Below, piece after piece: positions 7,659 through 16,060 of a DNA stretch of 64,000 nucleotides. The notes under the pieces were generated by a model. The model made no database searches. It was not told where the DNA came from and saw only the letters and a program-made list of their open reading frames with translations. Origin of the DNA: Chitinophaga barathri (GTDB lineage Bacteria > Bacteroidota > Bacteroidia > Chitinophagales > Chitinophagaceae); NCBI RefSeq assembly GCF_003807585.1, contig NZ_RMBX01000019.1:1-64000 (forward strand). Reading direction: 5' to 3'. How positions within the stretch are numbered: position 1 is the first letter of the stretch; every line of letters starts with the position of its first letter. The position numbers were made by a program, and so were the translations under genes.

Positions 7659-8828
7659 ATGAAATTCTTCGCCTGCATATTGCTGCTAACCAGCTGCTTA
7701 ACCGCCTTTTCGCAAAAGACACCGCCTGTAGTCACCGCCGCACAGCGCACGGAAGCCTACCTCCCGCTGCTAGCGGGAAAACGTGTGGGCATGCTGGTAA
7801 ACCAGACTTCCGTGATCAACGATCACACACACCTCGTAGATTCCCTGCTGAAAAGAGGGGTGAAGATCGTGAAAATATTCAGTCCTGAACACGGTTTTCG
7901 CGGCAATGCGGACGCAGGGGAAAAAGTGGCGAACAGCAAAGATGAAAAAACCGGGCTGCCCATCATTTCCCTGTATGGCAAACACCGTAAGGCAGATTCC
8001 TCAGACCTCGCGGATGTGGACATCCTTGTATTTGATGTACAGGACGTGGGCGTACGGTTTTATACTTACATCTCCACGCTGGAAGAACTGATGGAATCAG
8101 CCGCCGAAAACAGCAAACCGCTGGTCGTGCTGGACAGGCCCAACCCCAATGGTTTTACCATCGACGGACCTATACTGGACACGGCTTTCCGTTCCTTTGT
8201 GGGTATGCAGCCCATCCCCATTGCTCACGGTATGACGGTGGGGGAATATGCTAAAATGCTGAATGGCGAAGGCTGGCTGGATAACGGCATCCGATGCGAC
8301 CTCACGGTGATTACCTGCGAAAATTACGACCGCAGGCTGCCTTATGGTTATGTCATCACCATACCGCCTTCGCCCAATCTCCGCACGATGAACGCCATCC
8401 ACCACTACCCCGCCGTTTGCCTGTTCGAAGGCACTGCCGTGAGCCTGGGGCGCGGTACGGACAAACCTTTTGAGGTATACGGGCATCCCTCTTTCCCGAA
8501 AAATCTCTATTCTTTCACACCCCGCAGCGTACCGGGCGCCAAATCGCCGGTGCTGATGGATTCCATCTGTTATGGCTACGACCTGTCGATCCCGCGGAAA
8601 GCACTGGAAGGCGGCGTGAACCTGCAATACCTCATTAACGCCTACAAACTGTTCCCCGACAAGGATAAATTCTTCAATGCGTTTTTTAACAAACTGGCCG
8701 GGAATGCAGAACTGCAAGCCCAGATCAAAGCCGGAAAGTCCGCACAGGCCATCTACAAAAGCTGGGAGCCGGGACTGAAAAAGTTTAAGAAAATACGCAG
8801 TAAATACCTGCTTTACCCGGGAAAGTGA
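7659..8828 (+). CDS. NamZ-like exo-muramidase (DUF1343)
   Basis: The 389-residue exported protein belongs to DUF1343, whose founding enzyme NamZ releases N-acetylmuramic acid from muropeptide ends. Family stretches are SPEHGFRGNADAGEKV, LVFDVQDVGVRFYTYI, VLDRPNPNG and the GTAVSLGRGTDKPFE segment. I choose the ATG at 7659, which directly precedes a signal peptide (KFFACILLLTSCLTAFSQ). LTSC could be a lipobox, so a lipoprotein is an alternative to signal peptidase I cleavage after AFS. The upstream in-frame start at 7587 would add 24 residues before this leader. The likely role is cell-wall recycling or degradation in the periplasm. Confidence 0.9.
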   Translation: MKFFACILLLTSCLTAFSQKTPPVVTAAQRTEAYLPLLAGKRVGMLVNQTSVINDHTHLVDSLLKRGVKIVKIFSPEHGFRGNADAGEKVANSKDEKTGLPIISLYGKHRKADSSDLADVDILVFDVQDVGVRFYTYISTLEELMESAAENSKPLVVLDRPNPNGFTIDGPILDTAFRSFVGMQPIPIAHGMTVGEYAKMLNGEGWLDNGIRCDLTVITCENYDRRLPYGYVITIPPSPNLRTMNAIHHYPAVCLFEGTAVSLGRGTDKPFEVYGHPSFPKNLYSFTPRSVPGAKSPVLMDSICYGYDLSIPRKALEGGVNLQYLINAYKLFPDKDKFFNAFFNKLAGNAELQAQIKAGKSAQAIYKSWEPGLKKFKKIRSKYLLYPGK

Positions 8829-8847
8829 TTGTATGATCTCTCAAAAC

Positions 8848-8913
8848 CCTGCCTATACGATCGCTATAGGATCGGTATAAGATCGCTATAGGATCGCTAT
8901 AGGATAAAAAATG
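8848..8913. repeat. 11-bp tandem array (GATCGCTATAG)
   Basis: Units of GATCGCTATAG start at 8859, 8870, 8881 and 8892; one has a G and an A substituted. Degenerate half-units flank them at 8848 and 8903. The array fills the start of the 197-bp gap between the muramidase and fmt genes. The unit is close to palindromic at CTATAG, and the array repeats once per helical turn. Nothing identifies a binding protein. Confidence 0.75.
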
Positions 8914-9012
8914 GCAAAAAAATACCAGGTTCCGCTGAAAGAAGGTGGCCGTTATTACAAGGTTGGGGAATTATAAACCACCGGCACAAAGCACATTCAG
9001 CAAATTATAAAA

Positions 9013-9020
9013 TACCTTTG
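9013..9020 (+). promoter_or_regulatory. -7 box very close to fmt start
   Basis: TACCTTTG is an exact TAnnTTTG match ending six bases before the fmt ATG at 9026. Initiation would fall at or next to the start codon, so the mRNA may be leaderless. No correctly spaced TTG -33 box is seen. Confidence 0.45.
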
Positions 9021-9025
9021 CACCC

Positions 9026-9940
9026 ATGAGGATCATTTTTATGGGCACACCGGAGTTTGCGGTGGCTTCACTGGATGCGCTGGTACAGCATGGATACGAG
9101 GTAGTAGCGGTGATCACGGCCCCGGACAAACCCGCCGGCAGAGGTTTACAACTTCAGCAAAGCGCGGTGAAACAATATGCCGTGGAAAAAAACATCCCCG
9201 TATTACAACCGGAGAAACTAAAGAACCCCGCTTTCCTGGAAGAACTGAAGTCTTACAACGCAGACCTCCAGGTGGTAGTGGCTTTCCGTATGCTGCCGGA
9301 AGTGGTGTGGAACATGCCGCGCCTGGGCACGGTGAATGTACATGCTTCCCTCCTGCCGCAATACCGTGGCGCCGCGCCTATCAACTGGGCCGTGATCAAC
9401 GGTGAAAAAGAATCCGGTGTTACGACCTTCAGACTGCAACACGAGATCGACACCGGCAATATCCTTTATGCATCCAAAGTACCTATCCGTGAAGACGAAA
9501 CCGCGGGCGAACTGTACGATACGCTGATGAAAGAAGGCGCGAAAGTGTTGATCCGGACCGTGACTTCCCTCGAAAAAGGAGACATCAGCGGCACCGTGCA
9601 GAACAATATCCCGCCGGAAGAATTAAAACACGCACCCAAAATATTCAAGGAGGACTGCCGGATCAATTGGGAAAACCCGGTGGAAAATATCTACAACCTC
9701 ATCCGTGGCCTCAGCCCTTATCCTACCGCTTTCACTACGTTGCAGGACAAAACGCTGAAGATATTCAAAGCGGAAAAAGAGACCACACAGCATACGCATG
9801 CGCCCGGTTCCGTGCACACCGATCAGAAGACTTTCCTGAAGTTTGCAGCGCCCGGCGGATATATCCACCTGGTGGATATCCAGCTGGAAGGGAAAAAAAG
9901 AATGGGGGTGGTAGAGTTTCTGAGGGGGTTCAGGTTTTAG
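9026..9940 (+). CDS. fmt: Methionyl-tRNA formyltransferase
   Basis: Fmt (304 residues) transfers a formyl group from 10-formyl-tetrahydrofolate to initiator Met-tRNA. The start RIIFMGTPEFAV aligns with the usual N-terminus. The catalytic region reads NVHASLLPQYRGAAPINWA (Asn, His and the SLLPxYRGAAP signature, about residues 107-126) and HEIDTGNIL follows with the catalytic Asp. The C-terminal tRNA-binding domain begins near residue 205. Length is normal. No def gene is adjacent. It ends 8 bp from the convergent molybdenum hydroxylase gene, with no visible terminator between them. Confidence 0.96.
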   Translation: MRIIFMGTPEFAVASLDALVQHGYEVVAVITAPDKPAGRGLQLQQSAVKQYAVEKNIPVLQPEKLKNPAFLEELKSYNADLQVVVAFRMLPEVVWNMPRLGTVNVHASLLPQYRGAAPINWAVINGEKESGVTTFRLQHEIDTGNILYASKVPIREDETAGELYDTLMKEGAKVLIRTVTSLEKGDISGTVQNNIPPEELKHAPKIFKEDCRINWENPVENIYNLIRGLSPYPTAFTTLQDKTLKIFKAEKETTQHTHAPGSVHTDQKTFLKFAAPGGYIHLVDIQLEGKKRMGVVEFLRGFRF

Positions 9941-9948
9941 AATATATT

Positions 9949-12102
9949 TTATGAATTTGTTTTCAGCCCCTGAGGGATCAGCGGTAAAGCGTTGAGCTTA
10001 ATACCAGTAGCATCGGCTATGGCGTTGCGTATAGCCGGGGCAATAGCAACGATGGGTGTTTCTCCGGCGCCGGCCGACGGAATATCTTTGCGGTTGAGCA
10101 CTACAATGTCCAGCAGAGGTATGTCATCAAACCTGGGTACCCGGTAGCTGGAGAGGGAAGGGTTCAGAATGCGGCCGTCCATGAAGTCGATTTCTTCGAA
10201 CAAGGCGCCGCCAAGGCCCTGCAGGATGCAGCCCATAACCTGGTTTTCCAGATGCACGGGATTGATCACCGTCCCGCAGTCGTATGCAGCCACCACACGA
10301 AGTATCTTCAATTGTTCAGCGGACTTGTCATATGCCACTTCAACACAAGTAGCGATGTAGGAATTTTTCACAAAACCGCAGGCGATGCCGTGGCCGTGAC
10401 CCGCTTTCTTTTCTTTCTGCCAGCCGAACTTTTCCGCCGCTGCATGCAGCACGTTCCTCAGTCTTTCATCTTTTAAGTTATGGAGCCGGAATTCCAGCGG
10501 GTCCTTTTTTACCATCCTGGCGAGGTCATCCATTACACTTTCCATGGCAAATATATTAGCCGTGGCGGCGAGGCCGCGGTACGACCCTTGTTTTAACGGA
10601 GTATCAGAGGGATGAAACCGGATATGGGTGGCGCCGGCTTCATAGGGTGTTTCGATGCCGGCATTGCCGGAGTTGTAATTATGGAATTCCCATGAAGTGA
10701 CCGTTCCGTCGGTGCTCACACTGGCCGCCACTTCAATCAGGCCCCCGGGCCTCAGATAGGCCCATTTAAATTCTTCTTCGCGGGTCCATACTACTTTTAC
10801 CGGTTTACCTACTGCCCTGGCCAGCCTGGCTGCTTCCAGCGCCGCTTCCCCGCTGTGTTTTCCTCCGTAGGCAGATCCTGTATCCGGCATCATGACCCTG
10901 ATCTTTTCCTTAGAAAGGGAAAAAGCTTCCGCCAGTTCTTCCTGCACGCCAAAGGGGCGCTGGGTACCTGTCCACACGGTCAACCGCCCGTTTTCCCATA
11001 TTGCCAGCGCAGCGCGGGGCTCCAGAGGAACATGTGCGATGTACTGCACTTCGAAGTGTTGCCTGAGCTGAACGGTTGCTGCGGCAAATGCTTTTTCAGC
11101 CGCTTCTTTTGTGTTATTGCCGGCGTCTGTTTGCCGGGCATTGTCTTTCAGGTATTTGAAAATGTCTGCCCGGGAAGGTTGAGGAGTGCTGTTCCAGCGG
11201 GCGTCGATCCTGGCCAGCGCACTGGCGGCTGTCTGGGGATCAGGCGCCGTCACACCGATAAAATCATTCTCTTTTACAACGGTTACCGCGGCAGACAGGC
11301 GGGCCTTTTCCAAATCCGCGGACACCAATGATGCCCCATAGGATGGCGCCCGCAGTATTTTCCCGTATACCATACCCGGCAACACCATATCCGACACGTA
11401 TTTATGTTTCCCGGAAACAAAACTTCTTCCATTTACTTTAGGCACCGGCGTACCGGCCACTGTCCATTGGTCAGCCGGGGTTAGCGCCACTTTATCATTC
11501 AGGGGAATTACGATCTTTTTGCCTTTGGTGATTTCTCCGTAACCCAACGTTTTGCCCGATTCGGTATGAACCACCCGGCCATCTTTGCATTGCACTGATC
11601 CCTTAGCGGTTTTCCAGTGGGCGGCGGCCATGTCCGCCAGCACTTCTTTCAAAGACGCGGCCGCTTTCCGCAACTGCGGTCCCATAGTAGGTGTGGTGCG
11701 GCTGCCAAAGGTGCCCCGGTCATAAGGTGTTAACAACGTATCACCCATCACCATTTCTATGCTGCCTACCGACACAGCTAACTCCTCCGCCACTACTTGT
11801 GCCAGCGACGTCCGGATGTTTTGCCCCACCTCCACTTTTCCTGTATACACCGCCACCGTTCCATTTTCCCTGATGTGGATCCATGCAGCGATGGAATTAT
11901 CGTCTACGCGGGCCGCGTCTGCCAGTGAAGGCTCTCCTTCCGATCTTAGCAGCCCTGGCAGGGCAAACAAGTCAGAATAAGAAAGCACAACGGCAATGCC
12001 GCCGCCCAACAGTTTAAAGAAATTCCGTCTGTGGATCGTACGCTCCCCTGCGCCGGATTGTTCCCCCTGGGTTATTTCGCCGGCTGTCTTAGGTTCCTTC
12101 AT
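9949..12102 (-). CDS. Molybdenum hydroxylase large subunit
   Basis: The 717-residue protein resembles IorB, the molybdopterin subunit of isoquinoline 1-oxidoreductase and related xanthine-oxidase-family enzymes. The N-terminus carries RRNFFKLLGGGIAVVLS, a twin-arginine export signal, so the folded enzyme probably acts in the periplasm. Cofactor-binding stretches include GKVEVGQNIRTSLAQ, TGTQRPFGVQEELA, GSAYGGKHSGEAALEAA and YRGLAATANIFAMES. The C-terminal GAGETP includes the expected catalytic Glu. The partner 2Fe-2S subunit is encoded 17 bp upstream. No FAD subunit is present, so an external electron acceptor is likely. The true substrate (N-heterocycle or aldehyde) cannot be told. Confidence 0.88.
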   Translation of the reverse strand: MKEPKTAGEITQGEQSGAGERTIHRRNFFKLLGGGIAVVLSYSDLFALPGLLRSEGEPSLADAARVDDNSIAAWIHIRENGTVAVYTGKVEVGQNIRTSLAQVVAEELAVSVGSIEMVMGDTLLTPYDRGTFGSRTTPTMGPQLRKAAASLKEVLADMAAAHWKTAKGSVQCKDGRVVHTESGKTLGYGEITKGKKIVIPLNDKVALTPADQWTVAGTPVPKVNGRSFVSGKHKYVSDMVLPGMVYGKILRAPSYGASLVSADLEKARLSAAVTVVKENDFIGVTAPDPQTAASALARIDARWNSTPQPSRADIFKYLKDNARQTDAGNNTKEAAEKAFAAATVQLRQHFEVQYIAHVPLEPRAALAIWENGRLTVWTGTQRPFGVQEELAEAFSLSKEKIRVMMPDTGSAYGGKHSGEAALEAARLARAVGKPVKVVWTREEEFKWAYLRPGGLIEVAASVSTDGTVTSWEFHNYNSGNAGIETPYEAGATHIRFHPSDTPLKQGSYRGLAATANIFAMESVMDDLARMVKKDPLEFRLHNLKDERLRNVLHAAAEKFGWQKEKKAGHGHGIACGFVKNSYIATCVEVAYDKSAEQLKILRVVAAYDCGTVINPVHLENQVMGCILQGLGGALFEEIDFMDGRILNPSLSSYRVPRFDDIPLLDIVVLNRKDIPSAGAGETPIVAIAPAIRNAIADATGIKLNALPLIPQGLKTNS

Positions 12103-12119
12103 GCTTCCTGTTTTGAAGG

Positions 12120-12560
12120 TTAAGCTTTAATGATAGCATTGATAATACGCGGATAAACGCAACACCTGCAGATATTGCCCTGCATGGCTTCTATCACCTG
12201 CTGGCGGCTGGGTTTCGGATTTTTCGTCTTTAGCCCTACCGCCGAAATGATCATCCCTGACGAGCAATAGGCACATTGAAACGCATCTTCATCCAGGAAC
12301 GCCTGTTGCACAGGATGCAGTTTCCCGTCCTTTTCCAGCCCCTCTATGGTAATAATGGATTTGTTCTGTACGCTGGCTACAGGCGTAATGCAGGATGCTA
12401 CCGCACGGCCATCTATCAGCACCTTGCAGGCGCCGCATGCCCCTTCCCCGCAACCATATTTGCTGCCTGTCAGGTTCAAATGAACTCTCAGTGCATCAAG
12501 AAGACTGGTATTATCCGGCACGTCCAGGTTATAGTCGGTGGAGTTTACATTGATTTTCAT
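12120..12560 (-). CDS. 2Fe-2S subunit of molybdenum hydroxylase
   Basis: The 146-residue protein carries the two iron-sulfur domains of the xanthine oxidase family. The plant-type ferredoxin domain has CGEGACGAC plus a later Cys. The helical domain has QCAYCSSG and NICRCCVYPRI. It relays electrons from the molybdenum centre of the adjacent large subunit. It has no export signal, so it would travel with the Tat-bearing subunit as a complex. A good promoter lies 43 bases upstream of its ATG, making it the first gene of the pair. Confidence 0.93.
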   Translation of the reverse strand: MKINVNSTDYNLDVPDNTSLLDALRVHLNLTGSKYGCGEGACGACKVLIDGRAVASCITPVASVQNKSIITIEGLEKDGKLHPVQQAFLDEDAFQCAYCSSGMIISAVGLKTKNPKPSRQQVIEAMQGNICRCCVYPRIINAIIKA

Positions 12561-12602
12561 AGTGAGTAGTGGGTATTATGAGAAATCAGAATGACAGGTA
12601 AC

Positions 12603-12633
12603 CAAATATAACAATAATGAGATACTTATGCAA
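12603..12633 (-). promoter_or_regulatory. Promoter of the hydroxylase operon
   Basis: On the minus strand TTG (12633-12631), a 20-base spacer and TATATTTG (12610-12603) match the TTG/TAnnTTTG pattern. Initiation is expected near 12596, 36 bases before the ATG of the 2Fe-2S subunit. Confidence 0.6.
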
Positions 12634-12682
12634 TCTAATTACGCAGGCGGTAGCGGGCTTTAGATACTCAACAGCATTAAAT

Positions 12683-12708
12683 AAAAAAAGGTGCAATTAC
12701 AGCACCTT
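12683..12708 (-). terminator. Terminator of the LysM/hypothetical operon
   Basis: On the minus strand AAGGTGC pairs with GCACCTT around a seven-base loop and runs into seven Ts. It lies 28 bases downstream of the 196-residue gene. Confidence 0.8.
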
Positions 12709-12735
12709 CGTGATTCCGCAGGGAAGTCTCCCGTT

Positions 12736-13326
12736 TTAGATATATTCTCTGATAACAGGCAGCGAAGCATTCCCTTCCTTATCAAACAACTCCTTGCCAC
12801 AATCCTGGCAAACATCGTCTGTAAGCGGCTCCCCGCGTTTCAGCTGCCACACGTTCATACTGCCGCAGTCGCAGTTCACCGTATACAGCACTTCTCCCGT
12901 GCTGCTGCCAAATGCTGAGAATTTCCAGAATTCGTCATTCTGTTTTTTCAGGTCTTTCAGCCCATCGTCTTTCACCAGCCCGATGTAATAGCTGTCGTTC
13001 TGCTGATCCAGCAGGATGATGGTAAGTTTGAGTTTTTTGAGTATTTGCTGAAAATGTTTCAAAAGAAACGGCACTGCATCGCCCACGGAAAGTTCTTCTT
13101 TTTCCATGGCAGCATAAGCGTCACCGATATTGATCAATGTGCCGGGAATCAGCGCCGTGGCTCTGCTTTGCAGGAATTTCCCTATCTGGGATGCCTCTTC
13201 CTCTCCTTTCCAATCCACTACCAGCAGGTATTTTTCCCTGATCAGGCAGTCAAGCAACTCATGGTCGCTCTCGGCTTTTGCGAGTGCGGATAGTTCATCG
13301 GGGTTCAGCAGTTGTGCGCATTTCAT
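12736..13326 (-). CDS. Unknown protein with possible zinc ribbon
   Basis: I do not recognise this 196-residue protein. It has no signal peptide and is probably cytoplasmic. The N-terminal two thirds are mixed alpha/beta with acidic patches. Near the C-terminus, CDCG (about 151-154) and CQDCG (about 173-177) form a four-cysteine pattern that could hold zinc. The start ATG at 13326 is 8 bp from the end of the upstream LysM gene, so the two are almost certainly co-transcribed, and a strong terminator follows. A structural or regulatory zinc protein is possible, but no role can be assigned. Confidence 0.8.
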   Translation of the reverse strand: MKCAQLLNPDELSALAKAESDHELLDCLIREKYLLVVDWKGEEEASQIGKFLQSRATALIPGTLINIGDAYAAMEKEELSVGDAVPFLLKHFQQILKKLKLTIILLDQQNDSYYIGLVKDDGLKDLKKQNDEFWKFSAFGSSTGEVLYTVNCDCGSMNVWQLKRGEPLTDDVCQDCGKELFDKEGNASLPVIREYI

Positions 13327-13334
13327 GACGGCTA

Positions 13335-14411
13335 TTATTTTTCATCGTAACTCAGCTCGCAGTAAAACCTGGATTCGTTGATGCCCAGCGCATCCTGTGC
13401 GGCGTCGCTGAGTTTGATGATCAGGTTTGCATTGGCTTTGAGCTGCGGGATGGCGTCCAGCACTTTGGCGTAGATGGAGCGGCCGGTGAGCGGGTTGGTC
13501 ACTTTTACGATAGTGCCGCGCGGGGCCGTGTTGTGCAGTGCGTAATATTTGCCGGAACCTACTACCGCGTTGCTTTTGAACCAGCTGCCCGGGCCTTTTT
13601 CTCCTGTCACGTCGCGGCCGTTGTTCGTCTGCTGCTGGTATTGCTGCTCAAATCCGCCTTCGGGGATCGAGGGCGTTCTGCCAATGCTGGTCGTTACTGT
13701 CGGTTCTTTTTCGGCGGGTGCTGTTTCCGGTTCAGCGGGCTGTGATTTTGGAACTGGTTTGGTTTCCGGTGCGGCGGGCTGCGATCTTGTTATGGGTTTC
13801 GCTTCCGGCTCCGCGGGCTGAGTTGGTTTGGTTTCGGGCGCCGCGGGCTGGGGTTTGGGAATAGGTTTGGTTTCCGGTGCGGCGGGCTGTGGTTTCGGTG
13901 TGTTCACCGCTACTTCAGGTGCCGAAGGTGCGGAAGGCGTGGATGTGGGCAGTATTACGGACTGGCCGTTGCCTTTCACGTAGCCTACGATCAGGTAAGC
14001 GTCTTTCTGCACACCGTCTCCGCTGAAACGATTCCATTCGCGCACATTGTCCAGCGGCACTTTGTCGTATTTCACGTGGATCCTGTACAGGGTTTCTTTT
14101 TCAAGCACGCGGTGATACACCGGCCGTGTGCCGGAACCGGCGCTTTTCGCCTGCACAAAATTATTTTTATTCAGCGGTATTGTAATCTGTTTACCGAGGC
14201 TCAGGCCCTGGTCCATCTGCATCTTGTTCTTTGCTGCAATATCCTTGGGGCTGAGGCCGTACGCGCGGCCCAGGCTGTACCAGGTTTCCCCTTTTTTTAC
14301 AGAGTGCGTCAAATACAGATCGGGTGAACTGCCCTGTACAATCAGCGTATCCTGCGCGGCTACCCTTATTGCACCGGTCATCAAAACACCTATCAAAACT
14401 GACTTTAACAT
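13335..14411 (-). CDS. LysM and RlpA-like DPBB wall protein
   Basis: The 358-residue exported protein starts with a signal peptide (to about residue 19, ending RVAAQ). A LysM domain follows (about 33-80, HSVKKGETWYSLGRAYGLS...GKQITIPL), and a second degenerate LysM (about 100-150). The middle (about 165-245) is a low-complexity linker built from repeats of PQPAAPETKP. The C-terminus (about 265-358) is a double-psi beta-barrel with GKYYALHNTAPRGTIVKVTNP, as in RlpA-type septal proteins. It likely binds and spans peptidoglycan. No catalytic pair for lytic transglycosylase activity could be assigned with confidence. The next gene is 8 bp downstream. Confidence 0.88.
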   Translation of the reverse strand: MLKSVLIGVLMTGAIRVAAQDTLIVQGSSPDLYLTHSVKKGETWYSLGRAYGLSPKDIAAKNKMQMDQGLSLGKQITIPLNKNNFVQAKSAGSGTRPVYHRVLEKETLYRIHVKYDKVPLDNVREWNRFSGDGVQKDAYLIVGYVKGNGQSVILPTSTPSAPSAPEVAVNTPKPQPAAPETKPIPKPQPAAPETKPTQPAEPEAKPITRSQPAAPETKPVPKSQPAEPETAPAEKEPTVTTSIGRTPSIPEGGFEQQYQQQTNNGRDVTGEKGPGSWFKSNAVVGSGKYYALHNTAPRGTIVKVTNPLTGRSIYAKVLDAIPQLKANANLIIKLSDAAQDALGINESRFYCELSYDEK

Positions 14412-14535
14412 AATTTCTAATACTTTAAGGGAACGAATATATGTGTTTAATACGAAATTTCATTTATTATGGAACGGCAAAAAACTGAATTTGTTGCAGC
14501 CGCCCAAACCATACCGGTACTATTTCTTCACATGT

Positions 14536-15921
14536 TTATAAATCAGGCATCCCTGCTTTGAGGATACGCAATTCCTTCGGGTAATAATTATTGATACGGT
14601 TCGGCAGAACTTTGGCCCAGCCCAGGTTTTTACCATTAAAACGCATCAGGTTCCAGCCTTTTGCGGCGCCTTCCGGCGTAAACTCTTCCTTGCGAAGATA
14701 ACGTAAAGCCTGTTCCAGCGACAGTTCCGCAGCGGGTAAATTATCCGCGATGCAGGTGCTCACGGCCAGCTGATGGTCAGGCACCAGCTCCCGGGGCGTC
14801 AGCTGCCCGGCTTTTACGCCCGCTTTCCGGATGTATAATTGTTTCTGTATCAGCGCAATTTCTTTTGCCAGCGGTATGGACAGCGCCATGGCTTCGCCCT
14901 TATGCGCCATCAGTGCCATTTCCTCCGCATTTTGCAACCAGGGCCGCACCAGTTCTGCTTCTTTCCGGGGCAGGCTGCTGAAACCGGCTTTGATCTTAGG
15001 CGGCTGGGCGGGGCCGCCCAGCTTGCGGAAGCAGGCGATAAAAAAACCTTCGCCCCGCACCTGGTCCGGGTAAAACCGGTATCCCATGGCTTTGTGCCCC
15101 ACGGAAGCAGTTTCCACGATATGCCATTCCGGCCTGAGTTGCAGCGGGATGTTTTCCATTTCAAAATGTTCCATCAGCCAGTCCATGATCTCCTCATCTT
15201 CTTCAACCGCGTAAGAGCAGGTGGAGTAGATCAGCACGCCGCCGGGCTTCAGCGCGGGCAGGGCATCGGCCAGTATCCTTTGCTGGCGCTGGCTGCAGAG
15301 GATCACATTGTCCTGGCTCCATTCCTCCACTGCTTCGGGATCGCGGCGGAAAAGGCCCGATCCGGAGCAGGGCGCATCCACTATCATGAGATCAAAATAT
15401 GCGGGGAGGCGTGTAAAGTCGCGGGGATCATTGTTGGTCACCACCACGTTCGCAGCGCCCCATTTGGTGATATTGTCCGCCAGCAGGGCCGCGCGGGTCT
15501 TGATCACTTCGTTCGCGACCAGCACACTGTCCGGGTGAATCGCCCCTTGTATGAGCGTGCTTTTACCACCCGGAGCCGCGCAGAGGTCGAGCGCCCTGAT
15601 CGGGGCGCCGGTATCCGTGGTCTGGCGGATGGCTTCTTCCAGGAACATGGAAGAGGCTTCCTGCACGTAATAGGTGCCGGCATGGAAAAGCGGGTCGAAG
15701 GTGAATGAGGGGCGGCTGGAAAGATAATAACCGCCTGAAGTCCAGGGGACGGGCGTAGTATCCAGTTGCGGAAATACCGCGCTGATGCCGCTTATTTTCT
15801 GCTGCTGCAGCCTGATGGAAGTAACTCGTTCGGGCGACTGATGCACCTGTAAAAACGTCTCTTCCCGGAAGCCGGGAAGGCCCTGTAATGAGTCCGTAAA
15901 AGCCGTGGGTAATGCTGGCAA
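14536..15921 (-). CDS. rRNA cytosine-C5 methyltransferase (RsmF-like)
   Basis: The 461-residue enzyme belongs to the RsmB/RsmF/NOP2 group that makes 5-methylcytosine in rRNA. The SAM site is LDLCAAPGGKSTL (near residue 110). The two catalytic cysteines are in DAPCSGSG (about 184) and STCSY (about 233). The C-terminal 150 residues form a PUA-like RNA-binding region with FNGKNLGWAKVLPNR. RsmF is the best guess because of the length and this tail; 16S C1407 would be the target by analogy. No ATG exists before the conserved region, and the only plausible start is the TTG at 15921, 14 bases after a -7 box. Confidence 0.9.
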   Translation of the reverse strand: MPALPTAFTDSLQGLPGFREETFLQVHQSPERVTSIRLQQQKISGISAVFPQLDTTPVPWTSGGYYLSSRPSFTFDPLFHAGTYYVQEASSMFLEEAIRQTTDTGAPIRALDLCAAPGGKSTLIQGAIHPDSVLVANEVIKTRAALLADNITKWGAANVVVTNNDPRDFTRLPAYFDLMIVDAPCSGSGLFRRDPEAVEEWSQDNVILCSQRQQRILADALPALKPGGVLIYSTCSYAVEEDEEIMDWLMEHFEMENIPLQLRPEWHIVETASVGHKAMGYRFYPDQVRGEGFFIACFRKLGGPAQPPKIKAGFSSLPRKEAELVRPWLQNAEEMALMAHKGEAMALSIPLAKEIALIQKQLYIRKAGVKAGQLTPRELVPDHQLAVSTCIADNLPAAELSLEQALRYLRKEEFTPEGAAKGWNLMRFNGKNLGWAKVLPNRINNYYPKELRILKAGMPDL

Positions 15922-15935
15922 TTTCAGTTTTTCCG

Positions 15936-15943
15936 CAAAGTTA
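15936..15943 (-). promoter_or_regulatory. -7 box of the rRNA methyltransferase
   Basis: On the minus strand TAACTTTG is an exact TAnnTTTG match, 14 bases before the TTG start. Initiation near 15929 would leave a leader under 10 bases. A TTG -33 box at correct spacing is not evident. Confidence 0.45.
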
Positions 15944-16060
15944 CAGATTTATAGGATTTTCACTATAGCCGGAGAGGCAATAAACCTGAAGATAATTATG
16001 CGGAAAATGCAGCCCGCGATGACAGGGAAAGTTTTATCGCAGAGGACCGGATATCCTCCC

